Shown here piece after piece: positions 55,518 to 63,446 of a stretch of 64,000 bases of DNA (the stretch's first letter is position 1; each line of letters starts with the position of its first letter). The stretch is from Pseudomonas fluvialis (GTDB taxonomy: Bacteria > Pseudomonadota > Gammaproteobacteria > Pseudomonadales > Pseudomonadaceae): positions 1-64,000 of the forward strand of contig NZ_JACHLL010000006.1 in the NCBI RefSeq assembly GCF_014207935.1, given 5' to 3'. The position numbers and the translations under genes were made by a program. The notes below the pieces were generated by a model. The model saw only the letters and a program-made list of their open reading frames with translations, searched no databases and was not told where the DNA came from.

Positions 55518-57113
55518 ATGTTCGACGCCATCACCGACCTGATTCAGCGCAGCCTGCGCCTGCTCGGTTTGCGCAGCATCAATTCGCAGTTCTTCTTTTC
55601 CTACCTGTTGATCTTCTGCTGCGCGGCGCTGACCGCGGCGGTGCTGTTCCTCTCGGTGCGTGATGCCACCCAGCTGGACATGGCCGGGGCGCAGCGCATG
55701 CTCAGCCAGAAGATGGCCAAGGAGAGCATCCTGGTGGCGCAGAAGGTGCTGCCCATGAGCCAGCTGGAGCAGACCATGCAGCGCTTCGAGAGCAGCCATC
55801 GTCTGCTGCTCAAGGGCGATACCGCGCAGAACATCAAGCCGCTGAAACTGGCCAGCGCGCGTCAGCAGCTGGAAGTCGTCGACCGCGAGTGGGTGCAGTA
55901 CCGTCAGCGGGTCATGGCGGTGGCCGCCGGTGGGACCACGGAGGCGGAGCTGCGTGGCCTGGCTGCGGACTCCGAGCAGATTCTCAAGGACATGAACGAG
56001 GTGGTCGGCCTGATGTCGGCCGATGCCAACAGCACCGCCGCCAGCCAGCGCTGGCTGGCCATGACGTCGACACTGATCATCCTGCTGCTGGTGGTGCTTG
56101 GCCGCCTGGCCGGGATGAACTGGCTGATGCACCGCATCGGCGCGCTGCGCCACCGCCTGGAGCTGGTTGGCGCGGGGGATTTCTCCCAGCCGCTGGAGGC
56201 GCGCTTTGCCGATGACGAGATCGGCCGCATTACCCATGCCTACAACCAGTTGCTGATCCAAGTCGGTCAGATGATCCGTGCCGTGCGCGAGTCGGCCCAG
56301 GCGGCGGATGAAAGCTGCGCGCGCATGGCCAGCATGGCCTCGGTCAACTCCAGCAATGTGCGCGAACAACAGGCCGAGATCGATCAGGTGGCCACGGCCA
56401 TGAACCAGATGCTGGCGACTTCCCAGGAAGTGGCGCGCAGCACGGTGGAGGCGGCCAGTGCCGCCGACACCGCCGAGCGCGAAACCAGCAGCGGCCATGC
56501 GGTGATGCAGGTGTCGGTGGATGCCATCCGCGACCTCTCTCGGCATGTCGAAGGCCTGTCCGAGGTGATGCAGCAACTGCTGGCCGACAGCGAGGAAATC
56601 GGCCGGGTGCTGGAGGTGATCAGCAGCATCGCCGCACAGACCAACCTGCTGGCGCTGAACGCCGCCATCGAGGCGGCGCGGGCCGGCGAGCAAGGCCGTG
56701 GCTTTGCCGTTGTGGCCGACGAGGTGCGCAACCTGGCGGCGCGTACGCAGACCTCGGCCGGCGAAATCAGCGGCCTGATCTCCCGTTTGCAGGCCCAGGC
56801 CGGACGCGCCAGCGCCGCCATGGGTGAGTCGCGTCAGGGCAGTGAGCTGACCCTGCAGCAGATCGAGGCGGCGCAGCATGCCTTCGAGCATATCGTCGGG
56901 GCGGTTCAGACCATCCGCGGCATGGCCAACCAGATCGCCACGGCGGCGGAGGAACAGTCGCATGTGGCCGAGGAAATGAACCGCTCGCTCAATCGCATCG
57001 GTGAGGTGGCCGAGCAGTCGGCGCATTCCAGCATCGAGACCGAGAGCACCAGCCAGAGCATCAACCGCAGCATGGATGGCCTGCGCGACCTGACCCTGCG
57101 TTTCCGCCTGTGA
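55518..57113 (+). CDS. Methyl-accepting chemotaxis protein with PilJ-type sensor domain
   Basis: A 531-residue chemoreceptor. TM1 about residues 24-46; a periplasmic PilJ-type (type IV pili MCP N-terminal) domain of about 120 residues starting with [17 protein letters not shown]2 about 180-200; HAMP; and an MCP signalling domain with hairpin tip [20 protein letters not shown]. The same motif begins the nitrate sensor domains of NarX and the Pseudomonas nitrate receptor McpN, so nitrate/nitrite taxis is plausible given the anaerobic context. The ATG at 55518 has GGAG upstream. Confidence 0.88.
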   Translation: MFDAITDLIQRSLRLLGLRSINSQFFFSYLLIFCCAALTAAVLFLSVRDATQLDMAGAQRMLSQKMAKESILVAQKVLPMSQLEQTMQRFESSHRLLLKGDTAQNIKPLKLASARQQLEVVDREWVQYRQRVMAVAAGGTTEAELRGLAADSEQILKDMNEVVGLMSADANSTAASQRWLAMTSTLIILLLVVLGRLAGMNWLMHRIGALRHRLELVGAGDFSQPLEARFADDEIGRITHAYNQLLIQVGQMIRAVRESAQAADESCARMASMASVNSSNVREQQAEIDQVATAMNQMLATSQEVARSTVEAASAADTAERETSSGHAVMQVSVDAIRDLSRHVEGLSEVMQQLLADSEEIGRVLEVISSIAAQTNLLALNAAIEAARAGEQGRGFAVVADEVRNLAARTQTSAGEISGLISRLQAQAGRASAAMGESRQGSELTLQQIEAAQHAFEHIVGAVQTIRGMANQIATAAEEQSHVAEEMNRSLNRIGEVAEQSAHSSIETESTSQSINRSMDGLRDLTLRFRL

Positions 57114-57130
57114 TGGCAACCTGGAGACGG

Positions 57131-57164
57131 TAGGCCGGGTCGAGTCGCCGGGCGACGAAGCCCA
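57131..57164. repeat. REP-like imperfect hairpin
   Basis: An imperfect palindrome (core GTCGCCGGGCGAC flanked by GGGTCGA and GAAGCCC) between the convergent chemoreceptor and DGC genes. It resembles common pseudomonad extragenic palindromes. Confidence 0.4.
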
Positions 57165-57182
57165 GCGTCATACGGTCCAGGC

Positions 57183-57581
57183 TTACTTAACCGCCTGCAG
57201 CGGCACGCGTCGTTGCAGGCGGTCGCTGGCAATCAGCTGGCTGACCTCGGCAAACAGCTGCTCGGCATCCTCGCTGGAACAGTCCTCGCCGTAGCGTTTC
57301 TTCAAACCGTATTGGCTGAGGATCAGGTGCAGGTCAGCCTTCACGTCGTGCTGCGCCAGGCAGCCCTTCACGCACTGCAGGTTGCAGCCGTCGATGGCGA
57401 GGATGGGGCGCCCGGAGTTGGCCTTGTTGACCAGCGAGGCGACGCGCCCGCCGACGCCGGCAATGCACGACATCTCGGCCAGGCCTGCGCGGTCCAGGCG
57501 CACCGCCAGGGTGTTGGCCAGTTGCGCCACGTTGGAGCAACCGGAGCAGGAGTAGACCAGGGGCAGGGTGCTGTCGGACAT
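57183..57581 (-). CDS. Putative zinc-binding DGC-domain protein
   Basis: A 132-residue DGC-domain protein (PF08859 type). Cysteine sites: VYSCSGCSNVAQL (about residues 9-21), AEMSCIAGVGG (about 35-45), LAIDGCNLQCVKGCL (about 61-75). Predicted zinc-binding; the role is unproven, though homologues often lie beside denitrification and redox genes. It ends the minus-strand group, 46 bp after the DNR-like regulator. Confidence 0.82.
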   Translation of the reverse strand: MSDSTLPLVYSCSGCSNVAQLANTLAVRLDRAGLAEMSCIAGVGGRVASLVNKANSGRPILAIDGCNLQCVKGCLAQHDVKADLHLILSQYGLKKRYGEDCSSEDAEQLFAEVSQLIASDRLQRRVPLQAVK

Positions 57582-57627
57582 GGCGTCGGCTCCGTAGGGG
57601 CCGGCCCGGACGCCGGCCGGGAATGAT

Positions 57628-58305
57628 TCAGTCGCAGTAGTTGACCAGGCTCGGGGTATCGAGGATGCGGATATTGCGCCGCTCCATGGCGATCACCCCG
57701 GCGTCGATCATGCGGTGCAGGATGCGCGAGAAGGTTTCCGGCTGGATGCCCAGCTGCGAGGCGATCAGGCGCTTGGGCACATTGAGCTGGATCGGCCCGT
57801 TGCACGCCTCCTGTTCCTGGCAGAGAAAGCGCACCACGCGGCGACTGGCGTTGGCCAGGGTCAGGGTATCGATCTCGTTGAGGCGCTGGTGCAGGCGGAT
57901 GCTGAAGGTGGCCAGCAGGTCCAGGCAGATCTTCGGTTGTTCTTCGAGGATGCGCCGGTAGTGCGAGCCGTCGATGCTGACCAGGCTGCTGCCCTTGAGC
58001 GCGCTGGCCGATACCGGGTAGTTGGGCGCTCCGCTGAACAGCAGGGCTTCGGCGAAGCTCTGGCCGGCGTGGATCACCTCGACCAGCTTTTCGTGGCCCT
58101 CTGGCAGTACGCGGGTCAGCTTCATCTGGCCGTCGAGCAGCAGGTAGAAACGATCGGCGACATCACCTTGGTGGAACAGGATGTCGCCGCCATCCAGACG
58201 GCGGAAGATGGCCAGGCCACAAACCTCGTGGAAGGCCGCTGCCGGCAGTTTGCCAAACAGGTGGTGTTGGCGAAGCGCGGTGAGCGTGTTGCTATCAGTC
58301 AGCAT
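57628..58305 (-). CDS. dnr: Crp/Fnr-family regulator, DNR-like
   Basis: A 225-residue CRP/FNR regulator. The cyclic-nucleotide-binding-fold sensor (residues 10-130), long dimer helix and winged helix-turn-helix (recognition helix LGIQPETFSRILHRM) are present. Unlike FNR/ANR it has no N-terminal four-cysteine cluster, so it belongs to the DNR/NnrR type that senses NO through haem and binds TTGAT(N4)ATCAA. The window has at least four such boxes (before ytfE/moaC, ubiU, the acyl-CoA dehydrogenase and the porin) that it or ANR could bind. No box was found directly upstream of its own start. Confidence 0.85.
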   Translation of the reverse strand: MLTDSNTLTALRQHHLFGKLPAAAFHEVCGLAIFRRLDGGDILFHQGDVADRFYLLLDGQMKLTRVLPEGHEKLVEVIHAGQSFAEALLFSGAPNYPVSASALKGSSLVSIDGSHYRRILEEQPKICLDLLATFSIRLHQRLNEIDTLTLANASRRVVRFLCQEQEACNGPIQLNVPKRLIASQLGIQPETFSRILHRMIDAGVIAMERRNIRILDTPSLVNYCD

Positions 58306-58405
58306 GGTGCACCTCCATTTGCGGCCATCTTAGGCGCGCAATCCGGGTGCTCCCATTCCTCTGCGGCACTACCTCCAAAGAGGCATGGGGCCGAGCGTCG
58401 CGGGT

Positions 58406-59194
58406 CTACCCCTGGGCCAGGCGCTCGGCATAGTGGCGGGTCAACTGGTCGAGCAGATTCAGCAAGCTGTCGCAGGTGGTGCTGATGACGGTGGGCACGT
58501 AGCGGGCATCAGCGGACAGGCGAAAGCCGCTTTGCGAGTAACGCCACTGGGCATCGACCTTGGCCAGCAGGGCACGGCTCTGGGCGTCGTTGTGGGGACT
58601 GGCGTTGAGTGTGCGCAGTGCACTGTCGAATTCTTCGACGCTGTGCGCCAGGCGGCTGTGCAGGGTCGCGGCATCGACTTTCCAGCTGCTGGCCAGGTAG
58701 AGCAGGGCGATGCGCTGGCTGAGCATGCGCTGGCGTCCGCTGAGATTGACCAGGCCGACACTGCTCTGGCCGCTGTGTTGCTCGATGGCCTGCACCAGCG
58801 CTTCGCTGGCTGCCAGCAGGCGCTCGCTCTGCTCCAGCACCTGCAGGGCGGTTTGTCGTTGCGGTGCCTGCAGTACCAGCAGGCGGTAGTCCTGCCAGAG
58901 CTGCTGCACCTGGCCCAGCGGTTGTTGCAGGGCTGGTGCGCCGGCATAGCCGTCGAGTGCCTGCAGGTTGCTGTCGAACTGCGCCAGGCTGTCATCCAGC
59001 TGGCGGTTGGCCTGCTCGACACGCACCTCGCTGGCGATCATCAGGTAGTCCTTGGCGATGCGCTGACTGAGCATGCGCTGCATGCCGGCGATGTTCACCG
59101 CCGTGGCGGCATCGATGGGCGCCACGTTGGTGGCAAACAGTGGGCCGCTCCAGCCCAGGCAGGCGAGCAGGCAGACAAGCAGACGGAGCCGCAT
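58406..59194 (-). CDS. Periplasmic protein with two PilJ-type domains
   Basis: A 262-residue protein with signal peptide (ends LFA-TN) and two repeats of the PilJ/NarX sensor start: NIAGMQRMLSQRIAKDYLM (about residues 34-52) and LSGRQRMLSQRIALLYLAS (about 150-168). There is no transmembrane anchor, HAMP or signalling domain, so it appears to be a free periplasmic double sensor domain. It lies between the DNR-like regulator and the porin in one direction. A nitrate/nitrite-binding role is a guess from the domain family. Confidence 0.8.
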   Translation of the reverse strand: MRLRLLVCLLACLGWSGPLFATNVAPIDAATAVNIAGMQRMLSQRIAKDYLMIASEVRVEQANRQLDDSLAQFDSNLQALDGYAGAPALQQPLGQVQQLWQDYRLLVLQAPQRQTALQVLEQSERLLAASEALVQAIEQHSGQSSVGLVNLSGRQRMLSQRIALLYLASSWKVDAATLHSRLAHSVEEFDSALRTLNASPHNDAQSRALLAKVDAQWRYSQSGFRLSADARYVPTVISTTCDSLLNLLDQLTRHYAERLAQG

Positions 59195-59228
59195 GGCAAC
59201 ATCCTTGTGCAGAGGGAAGGGGGAGGGC

Positions 59229-59254
59229 AGGCCCCGGTTTGGTAACCGGGGCCT
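59229..59254 (-). terminator. Perfect hairpin between the porin and the double-PilJ gene
   Basis: AGGCCCCGGTT, TGGT, AACCGGGGCCT: a perfect 11-bp stem right after the porin stop. There is no T-tract on the minus strand, so it may only reduce read-through or stabilise the porin mRNA. Confidence 0.5.
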
Positions 59255-59263
59255 GTGGCTGAC

Positions 59264-60511
59264 TCAGTAGGTGTACTGCAGCTGCAGCCAGAACTTGTCG
59301 GTATCGACGGTCAGGGCATCGTCATCCGAGCTGTAGGTGGCGTACTTGGCCAGGGCGCCCAGGCCTTTCACCCCGGGGATGGGATGACCATAGGAAAGGT
59401 CGATCTCGTCACCGTAGCTGTCGCTGCCCTGTTCGGCGTCGAAGTCGTGGTACCAGGCCTGCAGTTGACCGCCCCACAGCGGCGCGGTAACGCCGACATA
59501 AGCATCCTCGATGCCATCCTTGGGCGTGGTCAGGAACACATCGGCCCAGCCCTGGAAGGCATGCTTGGTCGCCAGCGGGGTCTGGAAGGCGCGGTTGCCG
59601 GCGCCGTCATCTCCGCCGAGCACTTCATAACCGCCCTTGAACAGCACACCCTGCCAGGTATATCCGATCTCCGCGAGGCGGTAGTCGCTGTCCAGCTCCA
59701 GCGGGTTGTCGGCGTAGTCCTTCTGCTGGGCGTATTCGGCGGCGTAGCTGAAGGCGCCGAGAGTGCCGTTGGCGCGCAGGCCGTTGGTCTGGCTGGCCAG
59801 ACTGCCGAGCGGCGAGGCGGCGCTGGCGGCGATGTTGTCCAGGCCCAGCAGGTAGCTGTAGGCGGTGAGGGTCAGCTCGGGCATGACCACGTACTGGGCG
59901 TTGATCAGGTGGCTGTGACCTTCGATGTTGGCCGGGTTGGTCTTGTTGTCGAAGCGGTTGTCGTCCGGACCGAAGATGGTGTTGATGTTGTCGATGTAGG
60001 CGTAGGTCAGGGTCATGCCGGCCAACGGTTTGATCTGGGCCAGGGCGCCGTCATAGGTCTGCTCGTTCTGGCGCCAGGCCACGCCGCCGACGAAGCGCTG
60101 GTTGTCCAAATTGATGCGCTGGCGGCCGAACACGACGTTGCCGTACTGGTGGTCGTAGCGCAGCAGGGCCTGGTTGATCTCGCTACCGTCGGGGTCGGCG
60201 ACCACCGAATAGTCGCCCTGACCGTTGCGGGTGCTGTTGTAGGAGGCATCGCCGATGCGGCTGACGTTATCGGCTTCGACCAGACCGGAAAGGCCGTACC
60301 ACTTGCCGCTCTGCAGGCCGATGCGCGTACGCAGGGTCTGGGCGTCGGCATTGTTGAGGGCGTTGTCCTGATCGACGTTCTCGTAGCGGTAGCGCGCATC
60401 GACGCTGACCTTGCCCTGGTTGACCAGATTGGCCAGGTCCTCGGCGGCGAACGCGGGAGCGCTGAGGCTCAGCAGCGCCAGGGCGATGGGTGTGAGTGTG
60501 GCTCTAGGCAT
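59264..60511 (-). CDS. Outer-membrane porin, alginate-export (AlgE)-like family
   Basis: A 415-residue outer-membrane beta-barrel. Signal peptide to about residue 22 (ends FA-AED), then the alginate-export-family pattern VDARYRYENVDQDNALNNAD and GRQRINLDNQRFVGGVAWRQ, with many alternating aromatic strands and a C-terminal WLQLQYTY that ends in aromatic residues as barrels do. Family members are pores for anions or small solutes. A perfect FNR-type box lies 62-75 bp upstream, so it is probably induced without oxygen; nitrate/nitrite passage is speculative. Confidence 0.85.
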   Translation of the reverse strand: MPRATLTPIALALLSLSAPAFAAEDLANLVNQGKVSVDARYRYENVDQDNALNNADAQTLRTRIGLQSGKWYGLSGLVEADNVSRIGDASYNSTRNGQGDYSVVADPDGSEINQALLRYDHQYGNVVFGRQRINLDNQRFVGGVAWRQNEQTYDGALAQIKPLAGMTLTYAYIDNINTIFGPDDNRFDNKTNPANIEGHSHLINAQYVVMPELTLTAYSYLLGLDNIAASAASPLGSLASQTNGLRANGTLGAFSYAAEYAQQKDYADNPLELDSDYRLAEIGYTWQGVLFKGGYEVLGGDDGAGNRAFQTPLATKHAFQGWADVFLTTPKDGIEDAYVGVTAPLWGGQLQAWYHDFDAEQGSDSYGDEIDLSYGHPIPGVKGLGALAKYATYSSDDDALTVDTDKFWLQLQYTY

Positions 60512-60572
60512 GGCAACTCATCCTTTTAGTGTTTGGCTGAGGCCGACAATAGAGCGCAGGCGGAATCCGCCC

Positions 60573-60586
60573 TTGATGGTTATCAA
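60573..60586. promoter_or_regulatory. Perfect ANR/DNR box upstream of the porin
   Basis: TTGATGGTTATCAA, an exact match to TTGAT(N4)ATCAA. Centred about 68 bp from the porin start and 163 bp from the carbonic anhydrase start. A weaker TTGATTGCCGACAA lies at 60666-60679. Confidence 0.85.
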
Positions 60587-60742
60587 GAATGACCGGGCGA
60601 TGGCAGATTTATGACGTGTGCGAGGCGGACACCATCTCTGTAAGACGCGCGGCGAACGGACGTTCTTGATTGCCGACAATTTCACGGGAGCGCTGGCGTG
60701 TTTAGGTGACAGTGACCAAACGAGTGCCACAGAGGAGGCCGC

Positions 60743-61369
60743 ATGGACGTCCAGCAACTGCTGAGCAACAACCGCTTCTGGGCCGAGTCACTGCGCGCCC
60801 GTGATCCGGACTTCTTCGCCCGCCTGGCCCGCCAGCAGCGCCCGGAATTCCTCTGGATCGGCTGTTCAGACAGCCGCGTGCCAGCCAACGAAGTGGTCGG
60901 GCTGATGCCCGGCGAGCTGTTCGTGCACCGCAACGTGGCCAACATGGTGGTGGCCACCGACATGAACTTTCTCTCGGTACTGCAGTTCGCTGTGGATGTG
61001 TTGCAGGTCAAGCAGGTCATCGTCTGCGGGCACTACGGCTGCGGCGGCGTGCGCGCGGCTCTGGGGCACGAGGAACTGGGCCTGATCGACAACTGGCTGC
61101 GGGCCCTCAAGGCGCTGTACCACCAGCATCGCGAACAGTTTGTCGGGCTGGACGATGAGGCGCGGGTCAACCTGCTCTGCGAACTCAACGTGCAGCGTCA
61201 GGTGCGCAATGTCTGCCACACCACCATCGTGCAGAACGCCTGGAAGCGCCAGCAGCCTCTGGAAGTACACGGCTGGATCTATGGCCTCAGCGACGGCCTA
61301 CTCAAGGACCTGGGCGTGACCATCAACTCCGCCGACCTGCTAGACGACACCTTCCTCTACCAGCTCTGA
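60743..61369 (+). CDS. can: Beta-carbonic anhydrase
   Basis: A 208-residue beta-class carbonic anhydrase interconverting CO2 and bicarbonate. Zinc ligands are visible: CSDSR (cysteine about residue 34) and GHYGCGGVRAAL (histidine about 94, cysteine 97). FLWIGCSDSRVPANEVVG and the length fit Can/CynT-like enzymes. It is divergent from the porin; the FNR-type box between them may act on either. Confidence 0.94.
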   Translation: MDVQQLLSNNRFWAESLRARDPDFFARLARQQRPEFLWIGCSDSRVPANEVVGLMPGELFVHRNVANMVVATDMNFLSVLQFAVDVLQVKQVIVCGHYGCGGVRAALGHEELGLIDNWLRALKALYHQHREQFVGLDDEARVNLLCELNVQRQVRNVCHTTIVQNAWKRQQPLEVHGWIYGLSDGLLKDLGVTINSADLLDDTFLYQL

Positions 61370-61538
61370 CTGGCCTGCCGAAGCACCGGCCGTTGTGCCC
61401 AAACGCCGCCTCGCGCTAGTCTCGCCCAAACGCCGGCAGCGCCGGCAAAAGGACTTGCCCGGCTGTTGCAGCGTTTCCCGCCTCAGCGTATCCGCCGCAC
61501 GATATTCATAGCCAGTTAGTGGGCAAGAGATTGTTATC

Positions 61539-61572
61539 CACCAAATGGTGCGTTTAAACACACCATTTGGTG
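61539..61572. repeat. 34-bp palindrome of paired 12-mers
   Basis: CACCAAATGGTG, then C, GTTTAAAC, A, then CACCATTTGGTG. The whole is a palindrome with one mismatch, and each 12-mer is itself nearly self-complementary. It could be an operator pair or a hairpin near the array's left edge. Confidence 0.7.
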
Positions 61573-61702
61573 TCTACTTATAGTTAGCCAACACGCACCG
61601 AGACCCAGTGCAGAAATGAGGAAATGGACTACCTCATGTGTCCGTCAAAGCGCTCACAAAAGTCGGAAATTGCAGAATTTTCTGTTGCGTTTTCGCATGC
61701 TA

Positions 61703-61763
61703 CCGTGAGGCCGCTTCGCGCACGCACAAGCCGGCTTGGTGCGGACACGAAGCGGCCTCACGG
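61703..61763. repeat. 61-nt near-perfect hairpin
   Basis: CCGTGAGGCCGCTTCG (61703-61718) pairs perfectly with CGAAGCGGCCTCACGG (61748-61763). The inner 29 bases pair further (CGCAC with GTGCG, CAAGCC with GGCTTG). No T-tract follows. Confidence 0.8.
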
Positions 61764-61864
61764 CAAAGCGGCAACCGCCAATTCGCGTCCACCTTCTGGT
61801 GACCGTCTGCACCTCTGCTCGGGCCTGTCAGATCACGCTAAATCATCAGCTGCGCTAGCGCGTC

Positions 61865-61958
61865 GGCTAACTAGTCATTCAAGCGGACGCGGCAAACGCT
61901 TCGCGTCTGCCGTTCCCTTCGCTGGCGCTCAGGCGCCGCTTAATTTCAATAGTTAGGC
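61865..61958 (+). repeat. attC recombination site 1
   Basis: Left core GGCTAAC, then a palindromic interior (GCGGACGCGGCAAACGCTTC and complements; CAAGC paired with GCTTA) and right core GTTAGGC (61952-61958). About 94 bp. This is the integron cassette site preceding the YcxB-like gene. Confidence 0.85.
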
Positions 61959-61963
61959 ACACC

Positions 61964-62455
61964 ATGAATCCAACCAAAATAACGCCAGAAGAATATCTCT
62001 CTGCAGTCAAGCTAGGGCAGAACCTAACCAACAAGCAACGCCTAAAATTTGCAGCTCTTTTTGTAGTTACCGCCATAGCAAGCATTACATCCTGGAAGCT
62101 AGGGAACATCACGGTAGCTGGCGGGCTTTTCGGTGGCGCGGTAGGTTGCTTTATCGGCCACTGGATACAACGACTGTACATACTCAAATTCAAAGCAAAG
62201 AAAATTTACAAGCAACAGAAATTTTTACATGAATCATTTTCCTACGACTGGAGTCCCGACGGTCTGCTAGTTACATCTGATACCTCATCTTGCCTCACTC
62301 CGTGGTCACACTTTGTACGGTGGCGCGAAAACAAAGATGTCGTACTCCTTTATCATTCAGACTGCTTGTTCCAAATTTTGCCAAAAAGTATTTTTACCTC
62401 ACAAGAATCCGAGCAAAAGCTGAGGAGCTACATTGAGCCAGTGCAAAACGCCTAA
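61964..62455 (+). CDS. Cassette gene: YcxB-like membrane protein
   Basis: A 163-residue protein with two transmembrane segments (about residues 28-48 and 50-68) and a cytoplasmic C-terminal domain of the YcxB-like type (SHFVRWRENKDVVLLYHSDC and FQILPKSIF). The function of this family is unknown. Its stop codon lies within the left core of attC site 2, as usual in integron cassettes. AT-richer than the core genome. A short ATG-proximal leader begins right after attC site 1. Confidence 0.7.
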   Translation: MNPTKITPEEYLSAVKLGQNLTNKQRLKFAALFVVTAIASITSWKLGNITVAGGLFGGAVGCFIGHWIQRLYILKFKAKKIYKQQKFLHESFSYDWSPDGLLVTSDTSSCLTPWSHFVRWRENKDVVLLYHSDCLFQILPKSIFTSQESEQKLRSYIEPVQNA

Positions 62456-62539
62456 CAAACGGTTCAAGGTCGTTCGCTTCGCTCACTCCGGACGTCCGCA
62501 AGCTACGCTTGCGTCCGCCCCTTAACCTGTCCGTTAGGC
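62450..62539 (+). repeat. attC recombination site 2
   Basis: GCCTAAC (62450-62456) to GTTAGGC (62533-62539), 90 bp, with inverted interior segments (GTTCGCTTCGCTCAC; GTCCGCAAGC-TACGCTTGCG). Exact complementary outer cores. Confidence 0.92.
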
Positions 62540-62791
62540 GTCAGTAACTTTTGGACTTGGTGCAAAACATGGAAGTTGGGTTAGTCACCGCACATTCTGT
62601 ATTTATTCCGCAACCGTCGTGCGGCATACAAACTCGCCGTGTCGCGCGTGCTGGCTCTCGCCCGGTTGCCGCCCAGGCTAGCGCACATGCGCCGTGCACA
62701 AGTGCTTACCTGCCACTTAGTACGCGCTTGCAGGTTCGCGGCGGCTCAGCCATCGTGCCGCAATCGGCCATGTGTTGGCCCGAACATCTCC
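62540..62791 (+). other. Cassette without a convincing gene
   Basis: About 250 bp of GC-rich sequence between attC sites 2 and 3. Open frames here (for example from 62570) run into attC site 3 and give a low-complexity, serine/arginine-rich product, so I do not call a gene. It may be a promoter or RNA cassette. Confidence 0.5.
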
Positions 62792-62879
62792 GCCTAACAA
62801 CTGGTTCAAGTCGTTCGCTTCGCTCACTTCGGACGTCCAAAAGCTACGCTTTTGGCCGCCCCTTAACCAAACGTTATGT
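62792..62879 (+). repeat. attC recombination site 3
   Basis: GCCTAAC (62792-62798) to GTTATGT (62873-62879), 88 bp, closely related to site 2 in its interior. The cores differ, as often seen when cassettes recombine between lineages. Confidence 0.88.
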
Positions 62880-62884
62880 GATTT

Positions 62885-63385
62885 GTGGGTATTCGAGTGG
62901 CGATTGAAAGATTAGAAGACTTTTTCGAAATGTTTGACACTACCGATGATCAAGGTTGGTGTGATATTGGTTATGAAATATCTGAAAAAATAGTTAAATT
63001 GTATAATGATGAAGATTGGCGTGTATTTATTCGTTCGATTGAACGTTTAAATCGAGATGTTTACCTTGGCGTTCTGCAAATATTTCCTCTAATTCCCTCT
63101 CGGTTTCATTTGGAGATCCTTGAGATTCTTTTGCATCACGCAAGGGGAGAGGCATGGTTAGATGCATTTACAGAGCTTTCAAAGGTTTACGAAGTTGAGC
63201 CAACTCCTGTTATGGGCATCCTGCATCGCACAAACGCCTTAGAAAAATTTGAGCAAGAATTTTCAAATTGGGTAAATTTCGAATTTAACGAACATGACAA
63301 TTTTGATTGTTATTATCGTCGGTACAGACACTTAATACGTTCTGAAACTCAAAAATTCTACGAGACATTGCAAAAAATCACATAA
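62885..63385 (+). CDS. Cassette gene: hypothetical protein
   Basis: A 166-residue acidic, helix-rich protein; no signal peptide, membrane span or recognised domain. Tryptophan- and leucine-rich repeats such as DWRVFIRSIERLNRDVYLGV suggest a compact helical fold, similar in look to immunity proteins, but I cannot assign it. Very AT-rich relative to the rest of the window, a clear sign of foreign origin. The GTG start at 62885 is tentative (alternatives are GTG 62897 and ATG 62930). The stop falls in attC site 4. Confidence 0.6.
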   Translation: MGIRVAIERLEDFFEMFDTTDDQGWCDIGYEISEKIVKLYNDEDWRVFIRSIERLNRDVYLGVLQIFPLIPSRFHLEILEILLHHARGEAWLDAFTELSKVYEVEPTPVMGILHRTNALEKFEQEFSNWVNFEFNEHDNFDCYYRRYRHLIRSETQKFYETLQKIT

Positions 63386-63439
63386 CAAGTCGTTCAAGCC
63401 GACGGCGCTACGCGCCGCGGCTTAACTCCAGCGTTATAA
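63380..63439 (+). repeat. attC recombination site 4
   Basis: ACATAAC (63380-63386) to GTTATAA (63433-63439), a short 60-bp form with inner arms GGCGCTACGCGCC and CAAGCC/GGCTTAA. Confidence 0.85.
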
Positions 63440-63446
63440 GCCAATC

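Larger units (their letters stand above)
61370..61864 (+). other. Gene-free stretch: left edge of the cassette array
   Basis: No convincing gene in this 495-bp stretch. It contains a GCCGGC-AGC-GCCGGC hairpin (61432-61446), a 34-bp palindrome (61539-61572), a GTTAGCC core-like sequence (61583-61589) that may be an attI-like or decayed attC junction, and a 61-nt hairpin (61703-61763). From 61590 to attC site 1 it looks like a non-coding cassette. Confidence 0.5.

Noticed and set aside
60666..60679. TTGATTGCCGACAA as a second ANR/DNR site
   Set aside because: Two mismatches in the right half-site; kept only as a note beside the perfect box.
61624..61956. 110-codon open frame at the left of the cassette array
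   Set aside because: Its second half is encoded by attC site 1 and its first half covers the 61-nt hairpin; typical of spurious attC-derived predictions.
62551..62907. 118-codon open frame across attC site 3
   Set aside because: It reads through the attC site and has a low-complexity Ser/Arg-rich sequence.
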